Shown here in pieces: positions 50,178 through 53,205 of a stretch of DNA of 53,205 nucleotides; positions within the stretch are counted from its first letter, which is position 1; each line of letters starts with the position of its first letter. The position numbers and the translations under genes are program-made. The stretch lies in contig JADFJC010000013.1 of the NCBI GenBank assembly GCA_022566315.1, positions 1 to 53,205 on the forward strand, written 5' to 3'. The notes beneath the pieces were generated by a model that saw only the letters and a program-made list of their open reading frames with translations, had not been told where the DNA came from and did no database searches. The DNA comes from Planctomycetota bacterium. Lineage in GTDB: Bacteria; Planctomycetota; Phycisphaerae; Sedimentisphaerales; Anaerobacaceae.

Positions 50178-50651
50178 TTATTTCTTCGGGCTGGCTGATT
50201 TGACGTAAAGCCAGGGTGAATTTGTCAGTTTGTAATCGATTATTTCATTTGGCGCGAAAAACAGCTTGATTTCCTGCTGAGCGGATTCCGGGCTGTCCGA
50301 GCCGTGAATCAGATTGTATCTTTCAGAACAGCTAAAGTCCCCTCTGATGGAACCTGGCTCAGCATATAAACCGAAAGTTGCCCCCATCATCTTGCGGGTC
50401 ATATTTATAACGCCCTCAGCCTCCCAGACCATTAAGAGCACCGGTGATGAAGAAAGAAACTTTACCATAGGTTTAAAAAATGGCTTTTCGCGATGGACCG
50501 CATAGACTTGACCGACCTGCTTTTCAGATAGCTGCACAAATTTTGCAGCGACGAGCTTAAGGCCTTTTTTTTCGAATCGTCCGATTATCTCACCAACTAT
50601 GTGTCGCTGCACACCGTCCGGCTTGATAATAATTAAAGTGCGTTCTACCAT
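50178..50651 (-). CDS. ndk: Nucleoside diphosphate kinase
   Basis: A 157-residue housekeeping kinase that swaps the terminal phosphate between nucleoside tri- and diphosphates through a phosphohistidine. The catalytic H116 lies in NLIHGSDSPESA; K10 in IIIKPDGVQR, the R-G-D in SIRGDFS and MMGATFGLYAEPGSIR are all present. The usual GDFGLS stretch reads GDFSCS. The C-terminal tail beyond IKLFFAPNEIIDY is about 15 residues longer than in E. coli Ndk. No ribosome site is visible before the ATG, which sits only about 30 bases from the 125-bp repeat element, so the leader is short or starts within the repeat. It is cytoplasmic. Confidence 0.97.
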   Translation of the reverse strand: MVERTLIIIKPDGVQRHIVGEIIGRFEKKGLKLVAAKFVQLSEKQVGQVYAVHREKPFFKPMVKFLSSSPVLLMVWEAEGVINMTRKMMGATFGLYAEPGSIRGDFSCSERYNLIHGSDSPESAQQEIKLFFAPNEIIDYKLTNSPWLYVKSASPKK

Positions 50652-50681
50652 ATAAAAAAATTAAAAGCGCCTAAAGTTTAG

Positions 50682-50806
50682 AGTGCCTAAAGTGACACGT
50701 AAGTGTCATCCTGAAGTGAAGCCGAAGGATCTGGCCAACGAATAAGAGATTCTTCGCTTCGCTCAGAATGACAGCTTCACTGTCACCTTAGTTCACTTTA
50801 GGCACT
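50682..50806. repeat. 125-bp MITE-like element, copy B
   Basis: Perfect 14-bp terminal inverted repeats, AGTGCCTAAAGTGA at 50682-50695 and TCACTTTAGGCACT at 50793-50806, bound a 125-bp unit that is the inverted counterpart of 26775-26899. It fills the gap between ndk and the OmpA-like gene and ends five bases before the latter's stop. It codes for nothing. Confidence 0.92.
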
Positions 50807-50811
50807 TGAAA

Positions 50812-51591
50812 TTATACTCCCTGAGCGACAATGTAAATTTCGACTCGTCTGTTTTGCGGATTACCTCCTTTGTTGGGCTTATTTTCCACAAAAGGCCGAT
50901 ACTCACCAAAACCTCGTACGCTCATTCGCTTAGACCCAATATTGTTACTGCCCATCACGTTCAGCACTGCTATTGCTCTGTGCACAGACAAGTGCCAGTT
51001 GGTCGGATGCTTCGCACGTGTCGCAGGCTTAAGAATAGGAATATCGTCGGTGTGCCCGGCTATGATAACGTCGAATTTCTTAGCTTCTTCGGAATTCAAA
51101 ATCCCACAAAGCAATTTGACGGCCGGGATTGCCGAAGAACCCACCTTGTCACTGCCCTTTTCAAAAAGCAAATCACTCTTGAACTTTATTACTCCTCGGC
51201 TCGAATCGAACGTTACCATATCGTGCTTTTCGGCAAAATCCTCTAACATAGTACTAAGTTCCACCGGCAGCGCCGCTCCGCCGAAAAGCAGCCTTTCCTG
51301 CATCGAAGCAATCAACTCTTTCTTTTTAGCAATGTCCTCCTCAAGGGCGGCAATGTCCTGCTGCAGCTTCTCTACCTCGATATCACTCATTCCCTTAGCC
51401 GAGGCAAGTTGGCGTCTCAACTGCTCAAGTTGCAGCGCGTTAGATTGCAGTTCGCTCTCAAGATCTACTATTAGGCCTCGCTGTGTGTCGTTCTGGATTC
51501 GAAGGTCCTGCAGTTCCGAACCGCAGCCGGACACCAGGAAAACACAAACACACAAAAGAAAAATCAATGAAAGTTTGACAGTTCGCATCAT
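50812..51591 (-). CDS. OmpA-family peptidoglycan-binding lipoprotein with coiled coil
   Basis: A 259-residue lipoprotein; hydrophobic residues 7-22 end VSGC, with C23 lipidated. Residues about 28-95 form a long coiled coil (LIVDLESELQSNALQLEQLRRQLASAKG and DIEVEKLQQDIAALEEDIAKKKELIASMQERL). The C-terminal OmpA-like domain (about 120-255) has LLFEKGSDKVGSSAIPAVKLLCGIL, VIIAGHTDDIPI, NWHLSVHRAIAVLNVM and the closing VRGFGEYRPFVENKPNKGGNPQNRRVEIYIV, with Asp and Arg for binding diaminopimelate. It anchors membrane to peptidoglycan, like Pal or MotB-type tethers. AAAGGA precedes the ATG. A promoter candidate lies about 120-146 bp upstream. Confidence 0.92.
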   Translation of the reverse strand: MMRTVKLSLIFLLCVCVFLVSGCGSELQDLRIQNDTQRGLIVDLESELQSNALQLEQLRRQLASAKGMSDIEVEKLQQDIAALEEDIAKKKELIASMQERLLFGGAALPVELSTMLEDFAEKHDMVTFDSSRGVIKFKSDLLFEKGSDKVGSSAIPAVKLLCGILNSEEAKKFDVIIAGHTDDIPILKPATRAKHPTNWHLSVHRAIAVLNVMGSNNIGSKRMSVRGFGEYRPFVENKPNKGGNPQNRRVEIYIVAQGV

Positions 51592-51898
51592 TCAATCCTT
51601 TCCAAGAAAATTAAGATACTTCCTTTCGACCATCCTTAATATACTTAAACTCTTTATTTGTAGGCTATTACAACCCGACTGATTCTGTCTTCACCACCCT
51701 CGCCCACAAATAAAACCGATTTGCCTTTATACGTCAAGAATAAACTTCACAAAAATATCAGCACCACCCCAATTTATTGAGGATTTATTTTCAATCGCAA
51801 ATCGCTGTGTAGTGCAATTCCACCCGTGGCTGGCTGCGATTACTACCTCTTTGTTATCCTGACAATCTCAACCAACGCGTCAAGGCAAATTCAGTCTC
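51592..51898. other. Gene-free stretch upstream of the OmpA-like gene
   Basis: About 307 bp without a supported gene. It contains the promoter candidate at 51709-51737 and no inverted repeat that would suggest a terminator for the lactonase gene ending at 51899. The rest shows nothing recognisable. Confidence 0.5.
51709..51737 (-). promoter_or_regulatory. Possible promoter of the OmpA-like gene
   Basis: On the minus strand TTGACG (51732-51737) and TTTATT (51709-51714) are 17 bp apart, giving a leader of about 110 bases before the ATG at 51591. Confidence 0.4.
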
Positions 51899-53044
51899 TC
51901 ATTCAGAAACGTTACGACCTGGTCGTAGAAACCGGACACAGACCGGCCTCCCGATGGAAATCTTATGCCCCGTCGGCTCAAGCGCACCGGTTGCCTGGTC
52001 GATCCGGAAGACGACGACACTGTCCTTGCCCTGGTTGGCGACGAGGCAGAACTTGCCCGTCGGGTCGATGTTGAAGTTCCGCGGCGTTTTGATATCGGCC
52101 CTCTCATGCTCGACGAAAGTCAGTGTCCCTTTGGCCAAGTCGATCCGGTAAACCACGATGCTGTCGTGCCCCCGGTTCGAACCGTAGAGAAACTTCCCGC
52201 TCGGGTGCACGCGTACCTCAGCGCACGAATTTGACCCCTCAAACCCGTTCGGAAGCGTCGTAACGGTCTGGATCTCCGTCAGAGCGCCCGAAGCCGACTC
52301 GTAAGCAAAGGCGGTTACCGTGCAATCGAGTTCGTTGATCACGTAAGCGTACTTCCCATTTGGGCCGAAGGCAAAGTGTCGCGGCCCGGCGCCAGGCTTG
52401 ACCTTTGCAAACCCAGGACTATTGGCGACGATGGTCCCCTTTTCAATGTCCAGCCTGTAAATCATTATCTTGTCGATTCCGAGGTCGGCGACGAAAGCAA
52501 AGCGGTCGTCCGCGCTGACGTTTATCGAATGTGCATGGGGCCCCTTCTGGCGCCTGGGGTTCACGCTGGAACCGGCGTGCTGCACAAAGCCGGTCGGTTC
52601 TCCGAGTCTGCCGTCCGTTTTGATAGGAATCACCGAGGCGCTCCCGCTGCCGTAGTTGGCGACGAGCAGGTTTCTTCCCGCATGGTCGATGCTGACGTGG
52701 CAGGGACCCGCACCGCCCGAGGGCTGTTGGTTGAGGAACCTGAGAGTTCCCGCTCGCCTGTCAATCGCATACGCACTGACACTGCCGGCTCCGCCGGCTT
52801 CACTGACGGCATACAGGAATTTGCCGTTGGGATGTATCTCGAGAAATGACGGATTCCTGGCCTCAGCCGCAAGGACCGGCTCGGATAGCTTTCCCGTCTC
52901 GAGGTCAAGCACGCTGCGGTAGATCCCCTTACTGGAATTCTCTGACCGCGTGTAAGTTCCGAAGTAAACCGGAAGCGGTTCCGCCCAAACCGTTGGTAAC
53001 GCCGCAAACGAGAACACTGCTGTAATAAAAGCTTTCATACTCAT
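51899..53044 (-). CDS. Secreted lactonase-family beta-propeller (PF10282 type)
   Basis: A 381-residue seven-bladed propeller resembling 6-phosphogluconolactonases of the Pgl type. A signal peptide (about 1-21, ending PTVWA) suggests an exported version. The start at 53044 has AAGGAGGTG 7 bases upstream; the open frame extends to 53191 only by crossing a repeat. Motifs include YFGTYTRSENSSKGIYRSVLD, PSFLEIHPNGKFLYAVSEAGG, GPCHVSIDHAGRNLLVANYGSGSASVIPI, KGPHAHSINVSADDRFAFVADLGIDKI, GPRHFAFGPNGKYAYVINELDCTVTAF and PSGKFLYGSNRGHDSI. Exported lactonases could hydrolyse aldonolactones made by the Gfo-type oxidoreductases. The repeat's end abuts the ribosome site. Confidence 0.85.
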   Translation of the reverse strand: MSMKAFITAVFSFAALPTVWAEPLPVYFGTYTRSENSSKGIYRSVLDLETGKLSEPVLAAEARNPSFLEIHPNGKFLYAVSEAGGAGSVSAYAIDRRAGTLRFLNQQPSGGAGPCHVSIDHAGRNLLVANYGSGSASVIPIKTDGRLGEPTGFVQHAGSSVNPRRQKGPHAHSINVSADDRFAFVADLGIDKIMIYRLDIEKGTIVANSPGFAKVKPGAGPRHFAFGPNGKYAYVINELDCTVTAFAYESASGALTEIQTVTTLPNGFEGSNSCAEVRVHPSGKFLYGSNRGHDSIVVYRIDLAKGTLTFVEHERADIKTPRNFNIDPTGKFCLVANQGKDSVVVFRIDQATGALEPTGHKISIGRPVCVRFLRPGRNVSE

Positions 53045-53058
53045 ACGCAAACACCTCC

Positions 53059-53205
53059 TTAGGACTGGTAAAGAAATTAGGTTTCGTTTTCGGCTGAGCG
53101 AGGACAAGGCTGGCAAGGAAGCAAAACGTAGGCCTACTGGTTGGTAGTCCGAGTTTTGCTGAGGCCGCCAGCCGAAGCCGCAGCCAGACAAAAATGGAAG
53201 ATAAT
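53059..53205. repeat. Copy 2 of the TTAGGACT-ended element, cut by the window edge
   Basis: It begins TTAGGACTGGTAAAGAAAT at 53059, shares its first 22 bases with the miniature at 6692, and shares 53130-53187 exactly with 2142-2199. The right end lies beyond the window. By comparison with copy 1 it should end in an AGTCCTAA. It overlaps the leader of the lactonase gene and touches its ribosome site. Confidence 0.82.

Noticed and set aside
26775..50806. Composite transposon bounded by the two 125-bp elements
   Set aside because: The elements are inverted with respect to each other, but there is no transposase and the interval is 24 kb of ordinary metabolic genes.

Overview
The window reads as accessory genome of a planctomycete, most likely class Phycisphaerae, from a marine or sediment habitat. 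This is inferred from gene content: sulfatases, many Tat-exported Gfo/Idh/MocA oxidoreductases, DUF1080, ThuA and DUF6807 (PmoA-like) proteins, and heavy dispersed-repeat load. No rRNA or other taxonomic marker is present. Start codons are often GTG or TTG, most genes have clear Shine-Dalgarno sites, and about 32 of 38 genes lie on the minus strand.

Layout. 1-3.4 kb (+): a CBM9-like protein, an MttB-family methyltransferase and a threonine aldolase. 3.4-12.7 kb (-): a secreted glycan-degrading block with DUF1080-ThuA, GH32, a beta-propeller protein, two Tat-exported sulfatases and a GH29 fucosidase; the last three together suggest sulfated fucan. 12.7-17.7 kb: tRNA-Ser(CGA) on the minus strand, then a zinc phospholipase C-like protein, a GT2 glycosyltransferase and a large parallel beta-helix protein on the plus strand. 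17.7-21.1 kb (-): a lipoprotein, a GT39/Agl23-like membrane glycosyltransferase and an ApbE gene broken by a frameshift, behind a near-consensus promoter. 21.3-26.8 kb (-): an NCS1 permease, a cytoplasmic Gfo/Idh/MocA protein, a cytochrome b-like membrane protein and a seven-haem cytochrome c. 26.9-49.9 kb (-): the core of the window, with eight Tat-exported Gfo/Idh/MocA oxidoreductases, TIM-barrel isomerase/epimerases, DUF1080 (3-keto-glycoside hydrolase family) and DUF6807 proteins in several fusions, and two HEAT proteins, one fused to ThuA. 50-53 kb (-): ndk, an OmpA-like lipoprotein and a lactonase-family beta-propeller.

How the genes may work together. Tat-exported oxidoreductases could oxidise sugars at C3 outside the cytoplasm. 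DUF1080 domains could then cleave the 3-keto-glycosides, and TIM-barrel epimerases could process the keto sugars. The block looks like an expanded, recombined oxidative glycan-cleavage system rather than a classical SusCD-type locus: no SusC/D, sigma/anti-sigma pair or dedicated transporter is visible.

The second theme is repeats. At least nine sites carry degenerate tandem arrays of unrelated sequence that all share a 7-bp period. Three of them sit just after a start codon and encode much or all of the protein's signal peptide. There is also a 125-bp MITE-like element in two inverted copies, a TTAGGACT-ended element family, a 34-bp dispersed repeat and a small palindromic family with core CCTTACGG.
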